64,000 nt of DNA. It comes from Pseudoalteromonas rubra (GTDB lineage: Bacteria > Pseudomonadota > Gammaproteobacteria > Enterobacterales > Alteromonadaceae). Shown here one piece after another: positions 9,724-18,451 of the stretch. How positions within the stretch are numbered: position 1 is the stretch's first letter; each line of letters opens with the position of its first letter. The notes under the pieces are model-generated. The model worked only from the letters and a program-made list of their open reading frames with translations. It did no database searches and was not told where the DNA came from. Where the stretch lies: positions 1-64,000 of the forward strand of contig NZ_PNCI01000041.1 of the NCBI RefSeq assembly GCF_005887095.1, given 5' to 3'. A program made the position numbers and the translations under genes.

Positions 9724-10316
9724 TCAGCTCAGGATATGTGTGGTACTTATCCAAACTAGCAGAGAGGTTAACAAAAAGGCAAAAAATAAACGCAAAATAC
9801 GCAACTGTTTGGGGGTTTTAATAAAACGGTGTAATACCCCACCAAACACCAGCCACAGGCTATCCACTAAAATGGCAATTGCAAAACACGTTATCGCCGC
9901 CAATACAGCCCCCATCACAGGGCTCGCATCAGGCACGCTATTGTTGGCAAAAATGGCAATACAGGCTGCGTACGCTTTTGGGTTAAGCAAATTCAGAATA
10001 AAGCCATCCCGAAAACCCACTTCTCCCCCAGACACGTCAGATAAACCACTGCGATTAGTCGCAATTTTATAGGCGACATAAAACAGGTAGGCGATGGCCA
10101 CGCACTGAGATTCGGATAGCTTAACAACAGCGCCCCAAGCCCCGTTGCAGCCGCAATAATTGCTACTAACAGCCCCAGCAGAATACCGGATAAAAATGGC
10201 ACTCCACGGCGCACACCTGAGCTGGCACCAACAGCGGCCAATGCTAAGGGGGCAGGACCTGGCGAGCCAAGCAACAACGCAGTGGTCAGAGCAATAGAAA
10301 ATAACGCTTCATACAT
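9724..10316 (-). pseudogene. LysE/RhtB-family exporter, frameshifted
   Basis: The N-terminal part (start 10316) reads MYEALFSIALTTALLLGSPGPAP, the LysE hallmark with the SPGP motif, then continues GLGALLLSYPNLSA. The C-terminal part (VAIAYLFYVAYKIATN ... RLFFAFLLTSLLVW) lies in another frame. The switch falls near 10096-10112. The joined span is 593 bases, not a multiple of three, and would give about 197 residues, the normal length for this amino-acid/homoserine exporter family. Either a real inactivating indel or a base-calling error in one position. Confidence 0.8.
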
Positions 10317-10330
10317 CTTTTTCGTTCCTT

Positions 10331-10358
10331 AAAAAACAAGGCCCGGATTAACCGGGCC
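10331..10358 (-). terminator. Rho-independent terminator after prpF
   Basis: Minus-strand GGCCCGG-TTAAT-CCGGGCC is a perfect seven-pair stem (10340-10346 with 10352-10358) followed by TTGTTTTTT. It ends the propionate operon 11 bases after prpF and separates it from the LysE gene. Confidence 0.88.
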
Positions 10359-10369
10359 AATTTTCATCA

Positions 10370-11548
10370 CTAAATTTGTTCTTGCGGGACTCGAACATGC
10401 CCCTCCATCACCACTCGGGCGCTGCGGCTCATCACCGCTTTTTTTGCCAGCCAGCGACCATTTGCCAGTTCGGCTTCTGCGCCCACTTTCAAAGTGCCCG
10501 AAGGATGGCCAAAAGTAACGCTGTTGCGCTCACCACCGCCTGCCGCCAGGTTCACCAATGTACCGGGGATAGCAGCAGCCGTGGCAATTGCCACTGCGGC
10601 CGTGCCCATCATGGCATGGTGCAGCTTACCCATGGACAGGGCCCGAACAGACAGGTCAATGTCCTGCTGCGAAATGGCTTTGCCACTGGATGCGGTATAC
10701 GCCTTAGCACCGCATACAAAGGCAATTTTAGGGGTGTGCTGACGCACCTTGGCTTCGTCAATGTGTTCAATCAGGCCCATTTTTACGGCACCGTAAGCGC
10801 GGATCTGTTCAAATCGGGCCAATGCTGCGTCGTCACCATTGATCGCTTCTTGCAGTTCCACACCGGTGTAACCTAAGTCTTCCGCGCGGAAAAACAAGGT
10901 TGGGATCCCGGCATTGATCATAGTTACATCAAACGTTCCAATCTCCGGCACTTCCAGTTGGTCGACCAGGTTGCCACTTGGGAACATATCTGCATCGCCG
11001 TCGGCCGGGTCTATAAATTCCACCACCACTTCGGCGGCTGGAAAAGTCACGCCATCAAGCTCAAAGTCGCCACTTTCCTGCACTTCGCCATTCGCCATAG
11101 GCACATGAGCGATAATGGTTTTTTCAATGTTTGCCTGCCAGATCCGTACTACAGCAATGCCGTTTTCGGGTATTCTGCTGGCATCTACCAGGCCGTTGCT
11201 AATGGCAAAAGCACCCACCGCTGCGGTCAGATTGCCACAGTTGCCACTCCAGTCGATAAAGGGTTTGTCTATCGCGACCTGGCCAAACAAATAGTCGACA
11301 TCATGGTCCGCTTTATCACTTTTCGACAAGATCACGGTTTTGCTGGTACTGGAGGTTGCCCCACCCATACCATCGGTTTGCTTGGCATAAGGATCCGGGC
11401 TGCCAATTACGCGCAGCAGCAGTCTGTCGCGCGCTTCACCCGGCACTTGTGCCGCCTCGGGCAGTGAGCTGAGATTAAAAAACACACCTTTGGAGGTGCC
11501 ACCGCGCATATAGGTCGCCGGCACACGTAGTTGAGGTTTGAAAGTCAT
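10370..11548 (-). CDS. prpF: 2-methylaconitate cis-trans isomerase
   Basis: Converts the trans-2-methylaconitate made by AcnD so the methylcitrate cycle can proceed. The start MTFKPQLRVPATYMRGGTSKGVFFN is the family's N-terminus, and Lys/Cys residues of the PrpF fold follow (GNCGNLTAAVGAFAI). The frame is open upstream to 11734, but ATG 11548 gives the usual 392 residues and has AGGA eight bases ahead. It follows acnD as expected for the AcnD-PrpF version of the pathway, which replaces PrpD. Confidence 0.94.
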   Translation of the reverse strand: MTFKPQLRVPATYMRGGTSKGVFFNLSSLPEAAQVPGEARDRLLLRVIGSPDPYAKQTDGMGGATSSTSKTVILSKSDKADHDVDYLFGQVAIDKPFIDWSGNCGNLTAAVGAFAISNGLVDASRIPENGIAVVRIWQANIEKTIIAHVPMANGEVQESGDFELDGVTFPAAEVVVEFIDPADGDADMFPSGNLVDQLEVPEIGTFDVTMINAGIPTLFFRAEDLGYTGVELQEAINGDDAALARFEQIRAYGAVKMGLIEHIDEAKVRQHTPKIAFVCGAKAYTASSGKAISQQDIDLSVRALSMGKLHHAMMGTAAVAIATAAAIPGTLVNLAAGGGERNSVTFGHPSGTLKVGAEAELANGRWLAKKAVMSRSARVVMEGHVRVPQEQI

Positions 11549-11565
11549 AGTTTTCATCCTAAGTA

Positions 11566-11598
11566 GCAGAGTGAACACCCTTTGCGGGTGCACTCTGC
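11566..11598 (-). repeat. Intercistronic hairpin between acnD and prpF
   Basis: GCAGAGTG (11566-11573) pairs with CACTCTGC (11591-11598), and CACCC pairs with GGGTG inside it around a five-base loop with a two-base bulge. There is no T-run, so it is more likely an mRNA stability or processing element than a terminator. Confidence 0.65.
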
Positions 11599-11640
11599 TC
11601 AGACAGGCTCCACAGTTAGTGCGGAGCAAGAATGCAGTGG

Positions 11641-14229
11641 TTAAGCGTTTGCTTCCAGAAAGTCTTTGGCAAAGCGCTGTAGCACGCCACCGGCTTCGTA
11701 AATAGACACTTCTTCTTCTGTGTCCAGACGACACAACACAGGCACTTCTAGCTGCACGCCATTGCTGCGATGGATGATCAGATTCAGCGTAGCGCCTGGT
11801 GTGCGTGTGCCTTCGACATCGTAGGTTTCAGTACCATCGAGCTCCAGCGTTTTACGCGTTGTACCATTTTGGAACTCCAGCGGTAACACGCCCATGCCAA
11901 TCAGATTGGTACGGTGAATACGCTCAAAGCCTTCAGCCACAATCACTTCTACACCGGCTAAACGCACGCCTTTGGCTGCCCAGTCGCGAGACGAGCCCTG
12001 ACCATAATCGGCACCGGCTACGATGATCAGCGGTTGTTTACGCTCCATATAGGTTTCGATGGCTTCCCACATGCGAGTGACTTTGCCTTCTGGCTCAAGA
12101 CGCGCCAGTGAACCCTGCTTCACTTCACCGTTTTCCAACACCATTTCATTAAGGAGTTTGGGGTTAGCAAAGGTAGCACGTTGCGCCGTTAAGTGGTCGC
12201 CACGGTGGGTTGCATACGAGTTAAAGTCTTCTTCGGGCAAGCCCATTTTTGCCAAATATTCACCAGCGGCACTGGATGCCAGAATCGCATTTGAAGGCGA
12301 CAAGTGATCTGTGGTGATGTTGTCACCCAGAATCGCCAATGGTCGCATACCTTTCATGGTGCGCTCACCTGCTAACGCGCCTTCCCAGTATGGCGGACGG
12401 CGGATATAGGTACTCATCTCACGCCACTGATAGAGCGGGTCGTTGTCTTCACCATAGTCAACGCTCAGATCAAACATAGGTTCGTAGACGGCGCGGAACT
12501 GCTCCGGTTTCACGCTCTGTGCAATGACTGCATCAATCTCTTCATCGCTTGGCCAGATGTCTTTTAACGTAACCGGGTTGCCATTCTGGTCATGACCCAG
12601 CACGCCATTTTCGATATCAAAACGCACTGTTCCGGCAATCGCATATGCCACAACCAAAGGTGGTGATGCCAGGAAAGCCTGCTTGGCATAAGGGTGGATA
12701 CGACCATCAAAGTTGCGGTTGCCCGATAGGACAGCAGTTGAGTAGAGGTCGCGGTCGATCACTTCTTGCTGAATTTTTGGTTCTAATGCCCCACTCATGC
12801 CGTTACAGGTGGTACAGGCAAATGCCACGATACCAAAGCCCAGTTGCTCAAGCTCAGGCAACAACTGCGCTTCTTCCATATAAGAGCGCACCGCTTTAGA
12901 ACCCGGCGCAAATGAGGTTTTAACCCACGGCTTGCGGCTCAGACCCAGTTTGTTGGCATTACGTGCCAGCAAACCGGCTGCCACCACGTTGCGCGGGTTA
13001 CTGGTGTTGGTACAGCTGGTAATGGCTGCGATGATCACCGCACCGTCTGGCATTTCGCCCTCACGCTGCTCATAATCTGCCACAATGCCTTGCTTGGCCA
13101 AGTCTGCTGTCGCAACACGGCGATGCGGGTTTGACGGACCGGCCAGGTTACGGCCAACCGAAGATAAATCGAATTTCAGCACACGCTCGTACTGAGCGCC
13201 TGTCATGGCATCGGCCCATAAACCAGTGTGCTTGGCATATTGCTCAACCAGCTTGATTTGCTCGTCATCACGACCGGTCAGGCGCAGATAATCAATGGTT
13301 TGCTGGTCAATATAGAACATGGCGGCCGTGGCGCCATACTCAGGTGTCATGTTCGAAATGGTTGCCCGGTCACCCAAAGACAAGCCCTCGCAGCCTTCGC
13401 CGAAGAACTCAAGGTACGAAGAAACCACGCGCTCCTGACGTAAAAATTCCGTGATGGCCAGCACGATATCCGTGGCGGTGATCCCCGGCTGACGTTTGCC
13501 AACCAGCTCTACACCCACGATATCTGGCAGGCGCATATATGAAGCACGACCCAGCATCACGCTTTCGGCTTCAAGACCCCCTACACCCACAGCAATTACG
13601 CCCAGTGCATCAACGTGCGGGGTATGGCTGTCGGTTCCAACCAGGGTATCCGGGAATGCCACGCCATCACGCGCCTGGATAACCGGCGACATTTTCTCCA
13701 GATTGATCTGGTGCAAAATACCATTGCCCGGCGGGATCACATCAACGTTTTTAAAGGCTGTTTTGGTCCAGTTAATAAAGTGGAAGCGGTCGTCGTTACG
13801 GCGGTCTTCAATCGCCCGGTTTTTCTCAAAGGCATTTTCTTCGTAGCCCGCATGCTCGACGGCCAGGCTATGATCAACGATCAGCTGAGTTGGTACCACC
13901 GGGTTTACTTTGGCAGGATCGCCGCCTTTTTCAGCAATGGCATCACGCAAACCGGCCAGATCTACCAGGGCCGTCTGGCCCAGGATGTCATGACAGACCA
14001 CACGTGCCGGAAACCAGGGGAAGTCCAGGTCGCGACGACGCTCAATTATTTGGGCCAGATAATCGTTGAGTTTTTCAGGCTCGGCGCGGCGCACCAGGTT
14101 TTCTGCCAGAACTTTAGAGGTATAAGGTAAGCCATCATACGCTCCAGGCTTGATGGCTTCGACCGCTTCGCGTGTGTCGTAATAACACAGCGAAGAGTCA
14201 GGTAATTTTTTGCGAAATTGGCTGTTCAT
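11641..14229 (-). CDS. acnD: Fe/S-dependent 2-methylisocitrate dehydratase
   Basis: Aconitase-family enzyme that dehydrates 2-methylcitrate. At 862 residues it fits AcnD. The [4Fe-4S] cysteines lie in TSCTNTSNP (about residue 411) and CTTCNG (about 476-479). N-terminal MNSQFRKKLPDSSLCYYDTREAV and the C-terminal swivel-domain segment GADYGQGSSRDWAAKG are characteristic. Placed between prpC and prpF, which distinguishes it from housekeeping AcnA. Confidence 0.95.
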   Translation of the reverse strand: MNSQFRKKLPDSSLCYYDTREAVEAIKPGAYDGLPYTSKVLAENLVRRAEPEKLNDYLAQIIERRRDLDFPWFPARVVCHDILGQTALVDLAGLRDAIAEKGGDPAKVNPVVPTQLIVDHSLAVEHAGYEENAFEKNRAIEDRRNDDRFHFINWTKTAFKNVDVIPPGNGILHQINLEKMSPVIQARDGVAFPDTLVGTDSHTPHVDALGVIAVGVGGLEAESVMLGRASYMRLPDIVGVELVGKRQPGITATDIVLAITEFLRQERVVSSYLEFFGEGCEGLSLGDRATISNMTPEYGATAAMFYIDQQTIDYLRLTGRDDEQIKLVEQYAKHTGLWADAMTGAQYERVLKFDLSSVGRNLAGPSNPHRRVATADLAKQGIVADYEQREGEMPDGAVIIAAITSCTNTSNPRNVVAAGLLARNANKLGLSRKPWVKTSFAPGSKAVRSYMEEAQLLPELEQLGFGIVAFACTTCNGMSGALEPKIQQEVIDRDLYSTAVLSGNRNFDGRIHPYAKQAFLASPPLVVAYAIAGTVRFDIENGVLGHDQNGNPVTLKDIWPSDEEIDAVIAQSVKPEQFRAVYEPMFDLSVDYGEDNDPLYQWREMSTYIRRPPYWEGALAGERTMKGMRPLAILGDNITTDHLSPSNAILASSAAGEYLAKMGLPEEDFNSYATHRGDHLTAQRATFANPKLLNEMVLENGEVKQGSLARLEPEGKVTRMWEAIETYMERKQPLIIVAGADYGQGSSRDWAAKGVRLAGVEVIVAEGFERIHRTNLIGMGVLPLEFQNGTTRKTLELDGTETYDVEGTRTPGATLNLIIHRSNGVQLEVPVLCRLDTEEEVSIYEAGGVLQRFAKDFLEANA

Positions 14230-14260
14230 AACTACTTCCAGGATTGCTCATTGGCTCAAC

Positions 14261-14298
14261 GGCACAGATCTTTATGATTATTGTCGGTGATCTGTGCC
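14261..14298 (-). repeat. Ten-pair inverted repeat between prpC and acnD
   Basis: GGCACAGATC (14261-14270) and GATCTGTGCC (14289-14298) are perfect arms around an 18-base loop in the 98-base gap. It could be an RNA stem or a protein site; no T-run follows. Confidence 0.6.
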
Positions 14299-14327
14299 AT
14301 ACAGTGACGAATGTGAACGTTCAGGTA

Positions 14328-15449
14328 TTAACGCTCAGACATAGCTGGAACCGGACGCAGTTCCTCACCCGTATATTCCGCTGACGGGCGGATGATACGG
14401 TTGTCTGCTCTTTGCTCCATCACGTGGCCTGCCCAACCAGTCAGGCGCGACATCACGAAGATAGGCGTGAACAGCTTAGTTGGGATCTTCATAAAGTGAT
14501 AAGCCGATGCGTGGAAGAAATCCGCATTACAGAACAGTTTCTTCTCGCGCCACATAACCGCTTCACATCGTACAGAAACCGGATAAAGTACGGTATCGCC
14601 CACATCAGCTGCCAGCTTTTCAGACCAGCCTTTGATGATTTCGTTACGCGGATCAGACTCAGAGTAGATTGCGTGACCAAAGCCCATGATCTTTTCTTTA
14701 CGCTCCAGCATGCCCATCATTTCCTGCTCAGCGTGATCGGCCGACTCAAAGCGCTCAATCATTTCCATTGCCGCTTCGTTCGCCCCACCGTGCAGAGGAC
14801 CACGTAATGAACCGATGGCACCTGTGATACAAGAATGCATGTCAGACAGCGTAGAAGCACACACACGTGCAGTGAAGGTCGAGGCGTTAAACTCATGCTC
14901 TGCATACAGAATAAGCGAAACGTGCATTACGCGCTCATGCAACTCGCTTGGCTTTTCGCCATGCAGCATATGCAGGAAGTGTGCGCCGATTGAGTCGTCG
15001 TCTGTTTCAACATCAACACGCACACCATCATGGCTAAAGCGATACCAGTAACAGATGATGCTTGGGAAACATGCCAGCATACGATCTGTGATGGCCTGCT
15101 GCTGTTCAAAGTCGTGCTCACCTTCAAGGTTACCCAACATAGAACAGCCGGTGCGTAATACGTCCATTGGGTGTGCATCGGCCGGAATGCGCTCCAGCAC
15201 CTCTTTTAGTGCCTGTGGCAGGCCGCGCTGAGATTTTAGCATTGCCTTGTAGCTGTCCAGCTCCTGCTGGTTAGGCAATTTACCTTTTAGGATCAGATAT
15301 GCGACTTCCTCAAACTGGCAATGTTCAGCCAGGTCTTTTACGTCGTATCCACGATAAGTCAGACCTGAGCCTGATACACCGACTGTTGAAAGTGCCGTTT
15401 TACCTGCAACCTGACCGCGAAGGCCCGCACCGCTTAATACTTTAGCCAT
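14328..15449 (-). CDS. prpC: 2-methylcitrate synthase
   Basis: Condenses propionyl-CoA with oxaloacetate. The 373-residue sequence has the citrate synthase active-site histidines in LHGGANE (about 222-228) and GFGHAIY (about 257-263). The short length and the glycine-rich start (AGLRGQVAGKTALSTVG) point to PrpC rather than hexameric GltA. Second structural gene of the operon after prpB. Confidence 0.95.
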   Translation of the reverse strand: MAKVLSGAGLRGQVAGKTALSTVGVSGSGLTYRGYDVKDLAEHCQFEEVAYLILKGKLPNQQELDSYKAMLKSQRGLPQALKEVLERIPADAHPMDVLRTGCSMLGNLEGEHDFEQQQAITDRMLACFPSIICYWYRFSHDGVRVDVETDDDSIGAHFLHMLHGEKPSELHERVMHVSLILYAEHEFNASTFTARVCASTLSDMHSCITGAIGSLRGPLHGGANEAAMEMIERFESADHAEQEMMGMLERKEKIMGFGHAIYSESDPRNEIIKGWSEKLAADVGDTVLYPVSVRCEAVMWREKKLFCNADFFHASAYHFMKIPTKLFTPIFVMSRLTGWAGHVMEQRADNRIIRPSAEYTGEELRPVPAMSER

Positions 15450-15494
15450 TTTGTTGTCTCCTGAATTTTACCTGCTGGTTAATTTCATTGTGAT

Positions 15495-15517
15495 AAAAGC
15501 CGCAGGAACGCGGCTTT
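15495..15517 (-). terminator. Hairpin between prpB and prpC, possible attenuator
   Basis: AAAGCCGC (15496-15503) and GCGGCTTT (15510-15517) make a perfect eight-pair stem with a six-base loop. On the minus strand it is followed only by TATCA, so termination would be partial. It could give prpB higher expression than the distal genes. Confidence 0.6.
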
Positions 15518-15537
15518 ATCTTTATCCTTTAAACTTT

Positions 15538-16431
15538 TTATTTGTTCTTACCTTGGGCAAACAATGCGTCGAGTTTTTGCTCGTACTCGTGATAGCCAAG
15601 ATAATCATACAAATCCATACGAGTTTGCATGCTGTCGATGACGGCTTTCTGATCGCCGTTTTCTAAAATTGATTGATACACCATCTCTGCGGCTTTGTTC
15701 ATTGCGCGGAACGCACTCAGCGGGTAAAGCACCATGTCGACGCCCCACTCACCCAGCTCTTTTTTGTTCCACAGCTCTGTTTTACCGAACTCGGTGATAT
15801 TGGCCAGAATGGGCACATCCAGCGCTTCGGCAAATGCACGATAATGCTCTTCAGTCTGCACAGCTTCTGCGAAAATACCGTCTGCACCAGCTGCAACATA
15901 GGCTTTAGCACGCTCAATAGCCGCTTCAAGACCTTCCTGCGCGAATGCGTCGGTACGCGCCATGATGAAGAAGTCTGGATCGGTACGCGCATCTACAGCC
16001 GCTTTGATGCGGTCGACCATTTCGTCTGTCGACACAATCTCTTTGTTAGGACGGTGACCGCAGCGCTTTTGCGCTACCTGATCTTCCATATGCACGGCAG
16101 CGGCACCCGCTTTTTGCATCTCCTGAATGGTTTTAGCAATGTTAAATGCGCCACCCCAGCCTGTGTCGATATCGACCATCAGGGGCAAGTCACAGGCAGA
16201 CGTAATACGCTGAACATCTGCAATTACATCGTTTAAAGAGGTGATGCCTAAGTCCGGCAGACCATAAGAGGCATTCGCAACGCCGCCGCCAGACAGGTAG
16301 ATAGCCTGGTGACCGATTTTTTTCGCCATGATGGCACTGTAGGCATTAATGGTGCCCACGATCTGTAGTGGCTGATTGGCTTTTAGCGCGTCGCGAAATC
16401 TTTTACCTGCGCTGATGATCCCTGTACTCAT
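15538..16431 (-). CDS. prpB: 2-methylisocitrate lyase
   Basis: Splits 2-methylisocitrate into pyruvate and succinate, the last methylcitrate-cycle step. The active-site loop appears as KRCGHRPNK (about residues 122-130), with metal-binding DIDTGWGG near 88-95. Length 297 residues is standard. First enzyme gene of the operon, 16 bases after the regulator gene. Confidence 0.95.
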   Translation of the reverse strand: MSTGIISAGKRFRDALKANQPLQIVGTINAYSAIMAKKIGHQAIYLSGGGVANASYGLPDLGITSLNDVIADVQRITSACDLPLMVDIDTGWGGAFNIAKTIQEMQKAGAAAVHMEDQVAQKRCGHRPNKEIVSTDEMVDRIKAAVDARTDPDFFIMARTDAFAQEGLEAAIERAKAYVAAGADGIFAEAVQTEEHYRAFAEALDVPILANITEFGKTELWNKKELGEWGVDMVLYPLSAFRAMNKAAEMVYQSILENGDQKAVIDSMQTRMDLYDYLGYHEYEQKLDALFAQGKNK

Positions 16432-16447
16432 AAGTGTGTCTCCCCGA

Positions 16448-17119
16448 TTATGACTGATGCTGTTTGGTTAACTTGGTGGCAATATTATTTTTAGAATATT
16501 GAATATGGCGGCGCATCAGCATTTCTGCCAACTCGGCATCTCGATTTGCGATGGCACGCACTATGTGTTTGTGTTCGTCGTAGGCCGTTGTCACGCGTGG
16601 CCCGGCCATGCCGAGTTGCACCCGATACATTCGCGCCAGGTGATAAATACCATTGCTCAGCATGGCAATCAGCTGCTGGTTTTGGCTGCCGACAATAATG
16701 CGGTAATGAAAGTCCAGATCGCCCGCTTCCTGATAATAAGATTCGCCGCCTTTGACTTCGTCGAACTGCTCGTTCAACAGGCTATTGAGTTTGGCAATTT
16801 CTTCATCTGGCATGTGTTGCGCTGCCAGACGTGCAGCCATGCCCTCAAGGGCTTCGCGCACCTGATACAACTCCATCAGGCCTTCTTCACTCAGCGAGAC
16901 CACTCTGGCCCCCACATTCGGACGACGTTCAACCAAATGGCAGGCCTCAAGGCGGTTTATCGCCTCCCGAACAACCGCTCGGCTTACCTCATATTTTGTC
17001 GACAATTCCATTTCGCTCAGCTTAGAGCCAGCCGGAATATCACCTTCAACAATCTCTTTTCTAAGCCGGAAAAATGCTTTATCAGAAGCAGTTACGGCAC
17101 TTTCATGCATAAAGCTCAT
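16448..17119 (-). CDS. GntR-family regulator (FCD type) of the propionate operon
   Basis: A 223-residue FadR-subfamily regulator: an N-terminal winged helix (KLSEMELSTKYEVSRAVVREAINRLEACHLVERRPNVGARV) split here by residues 30-75, then an FCD ligand domain with metal-type histidines. It is the first gene of the prp operon and lies just downstream of two FadR-like palindromes, so it probably represses its own operon and is released by a pathway intermediate. Marine Gammaproteobacteria commonly use such a GntR regulator in place of sigma-54 PrpR. Confidence 0.88.
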   Translation of the reverse strand: MSFMHESAVTASDKAFFRLRKEIVEGDIPAGSKLSEMELSTKYEVSRAVVREAINRLEACHLVERRPNVGARVVSLSEEGLMELYQVREALEGMAARLAAQHMPDEEIAKLNSLLNEQFDEVKGGESYYQEAGDLDFHYRIIVGSQNQQLIAMLSNGIYHLARMYRVQLGMAGPRVTTAYDEHKHIVRAIANRDAELAEMLMRRHIQYSKNNIATKLTKQHQS

Positions 17120-17149
17120 TATGTGTTTGCCTTCCGGTCTTGTTAAAAG

Positions 17150-17159
17150 TTGTAGACAA
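17150..17159. promoter_or_regulatory. Probable GntR operator 1
   Basis: TTGTAGACAA fits the TTGTnnACAA pattern of FadR-subfamily operators and lies 31 bases ahead of the regulator start. Its centre is 53 bases from that of operator 2, about five helical turns. Confidence 0.65.
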
Positions 17160-17201
17160 TATAGTGCTGCTTTACGTGTACGTCAACCCAATCTGCGGTA
17201 G

Positions 17202-17213
17202 ATTGTCGACAAT
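17202..17213. promoter_or_regulatory. Probable GntR operator 2
   Basis: ATTGTCGACAAT is a perfect 12-base palindrome containing the same TTGTnnACAA core as operator 1. Together they suggest cooperative binding and looping across the prp promoter. Confidence 0.7.
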
Positions 17214-17351
17214 TTACAATATAGGGGGTATTCATGAAATTTATGGTTGTTTACCGACATACTGGCTGACATCTTGAACCTGACACCCTGAATAATAAGG
17301 GCAAGATAACCTGGCCCTGCTACACTTTTATCCGTATGCAGATTAAAAGGT

Positions 17352-18080
17352 ATGTTTTTGATGGTAAAAACAGTCGTTGCCCTGATGCTAGTCACGCTGC
17401 TGATTAGCTTTCACAGCTGGGCTAAGTTCACCGTAGTCACGGAGTTATCCCCACCCAATCAAACCTGGGTCAACGACCAGGTTGCCGGTATCAGCACCGA
17501 ACTGGTTAAAGCCATTCTGGACACAGCTGAGCTTGAGGGGGACTTTTACATGTACCCCTGGGCACGCGCTTTGAGTACCGCAAAAGATAAGCCCAACACC
17601 CTAATTTACAGCATGGCAAAAACCCCACAGCGGGAGGCTTTGTTTCACTGGATTGGCCCCGTGGCGCTGTTTAACCTCGGCTTTGTAACGAATCAGCCTC
17701 CTCAGAAAGTCCACATTGAGTCGCTGACGGACGCTAAGCAATATCGGCTTGCCGTACAAAGAGAAGACGTGGCTGCCCAGGTATTGCAGACTCTGGGCTT
17801 TGAGTTTATCGAGACCGCAGATATACAACAATCCTACCATTTACTGGCAGCCAATAAAGTCGACCTGGTTGTGGACGACCCACGCTATGTCAGCGCCATA
17901 GAGCAGGCAATGAATTTACCCGACAATCACTTTCGCTATGTGCTGGATATTGAACCGCTTAGTGTCAGGGGCTATTTGGCTGTCAGCTTAGCTACGGATC
18001 CGGAGCTGGTTGTTCGGCTTCGCACCGCCTACCAGCAACTGATTGATACGCCCTTATATCGTAAAGCGCTTTTTGAGTAG
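17352..18080 (+). CDS. Periplasmic solute-binding protein (SBP_bac_3-like)
   Basis: A 242-residue exported protein with a signal peptide ending SFHSWA. The body follows the amino-acid-type binding fold: FYMYPWARALSTAKDKPNTLIYSMAKTP split over 55-85 matches the 'W.R.......l.y......R' signature of the Alteromonadales family of stand-alone binding proteins. No permease gene is adjacent. The ATG at 17352 is taken; an internal ATG at 17361 is also possible. Ligand unknown. Confidence 0.75.
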   Translation: MFLMVKTVVALMLVTLLISFHSWAKFTVVTELSPPNQTWVNDQVAGISTELVKAILDTAELEGDFYMYPWARALSTAKDKPNTLIYSMAKTPQREALFHWIGPVALFNLGFVTNQPPQKVHIESLTDAKQYRLAVQREDVAAQVLQTLGFEFIETADIQQSYHLLAANKVDLVVDDPRYVSAIEQAMNLPDNHFRYVLDIEPLSVRGYLAVSLATDPELVVRLRTAYQQLIDTPLYRKALFE

Positions 18081-18155
18081 GAGAAGCTGTATTTCATTGG
18101 GCTAAACACAGCCAGCTAAAAATTGGCTGGATATAATAACAAGATAGAGCAAGGT

Positions 18156-18212
18156 TTTATTCCATAATACTAATGACAAATCACCTGATGTGAGTTCTCT
18201 ATATCCTTGTAG
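18156..18212 (-). pseudogene. Relic of an immunity-gene 3' end
   Basis: The minus strand reads LQGYRELTSGDLSLVLWN, matching LPGYTEPTSGDLSLLDYS at the end of the immunity protein encoded at 21388-21918. At DNA level AAATCACCTGATGTG is shared exactly (18178-18192 and 21419-21433). Upstream similarity fades and the frame is broken, so only a fossil remains. A third copy of the same tail is in the gene at 20296-20805. Confidence 0.6.
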
Positions 18213-18390
18213 GATACTGTCGAACAAATCGATTTGTCATGCTGGAATCCCATCGGCGCAGGTATGTGACGGAAGTGTCGCTTCAGAAAAGAGAAACTGA
18301 TTCAAAATGCAACAGCCTTATACTATGTTTCCTCTCAATACAACCCATTAGCCAGAAAGGCGATGTTATTTTTCTTCTACTCCATTAAAC

Positions 18391-18451
18391 TCAAGTCTTC
18401 AAGTCTTCAAGTCTTCAAGTCTTCAAGTCTTCAAGTCTTCAAGTCTTCAAG
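18391..18451. repeat. Octanucleotide tandem array (TCAAGTCT, 7.6 copies)
   Basis: Seven perfect copies of TCAAGTCT at 18391-18446 plus a five-base partial. The array runs across the 3' end of the ADP-ribosylglycohydrolase gene, encoding LEDLKT and its stop. The stop lies in the second full copy met by the ribosome, so extra copies beyond it do not change the protein. Confidence 0.95.

Noticed and set aside
16499..17146. 215-residue frame antisense to the GntR regulator
   Set aside because: Shadow of a strong GntR gene; residue composition is not protein-like (rich in His, Cys and Phe).
18105..18140. CCAGC/GCTGG hairpin after the binding-protein gene as a terminator
   Set aside because: Five-pair stem with an AT-rich loop and no T-run; too weak to call.
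18391..18451. CRISPR array
   Set aside because: Perfect 8-base tandem repeats without spacers; no cas genes in the window.
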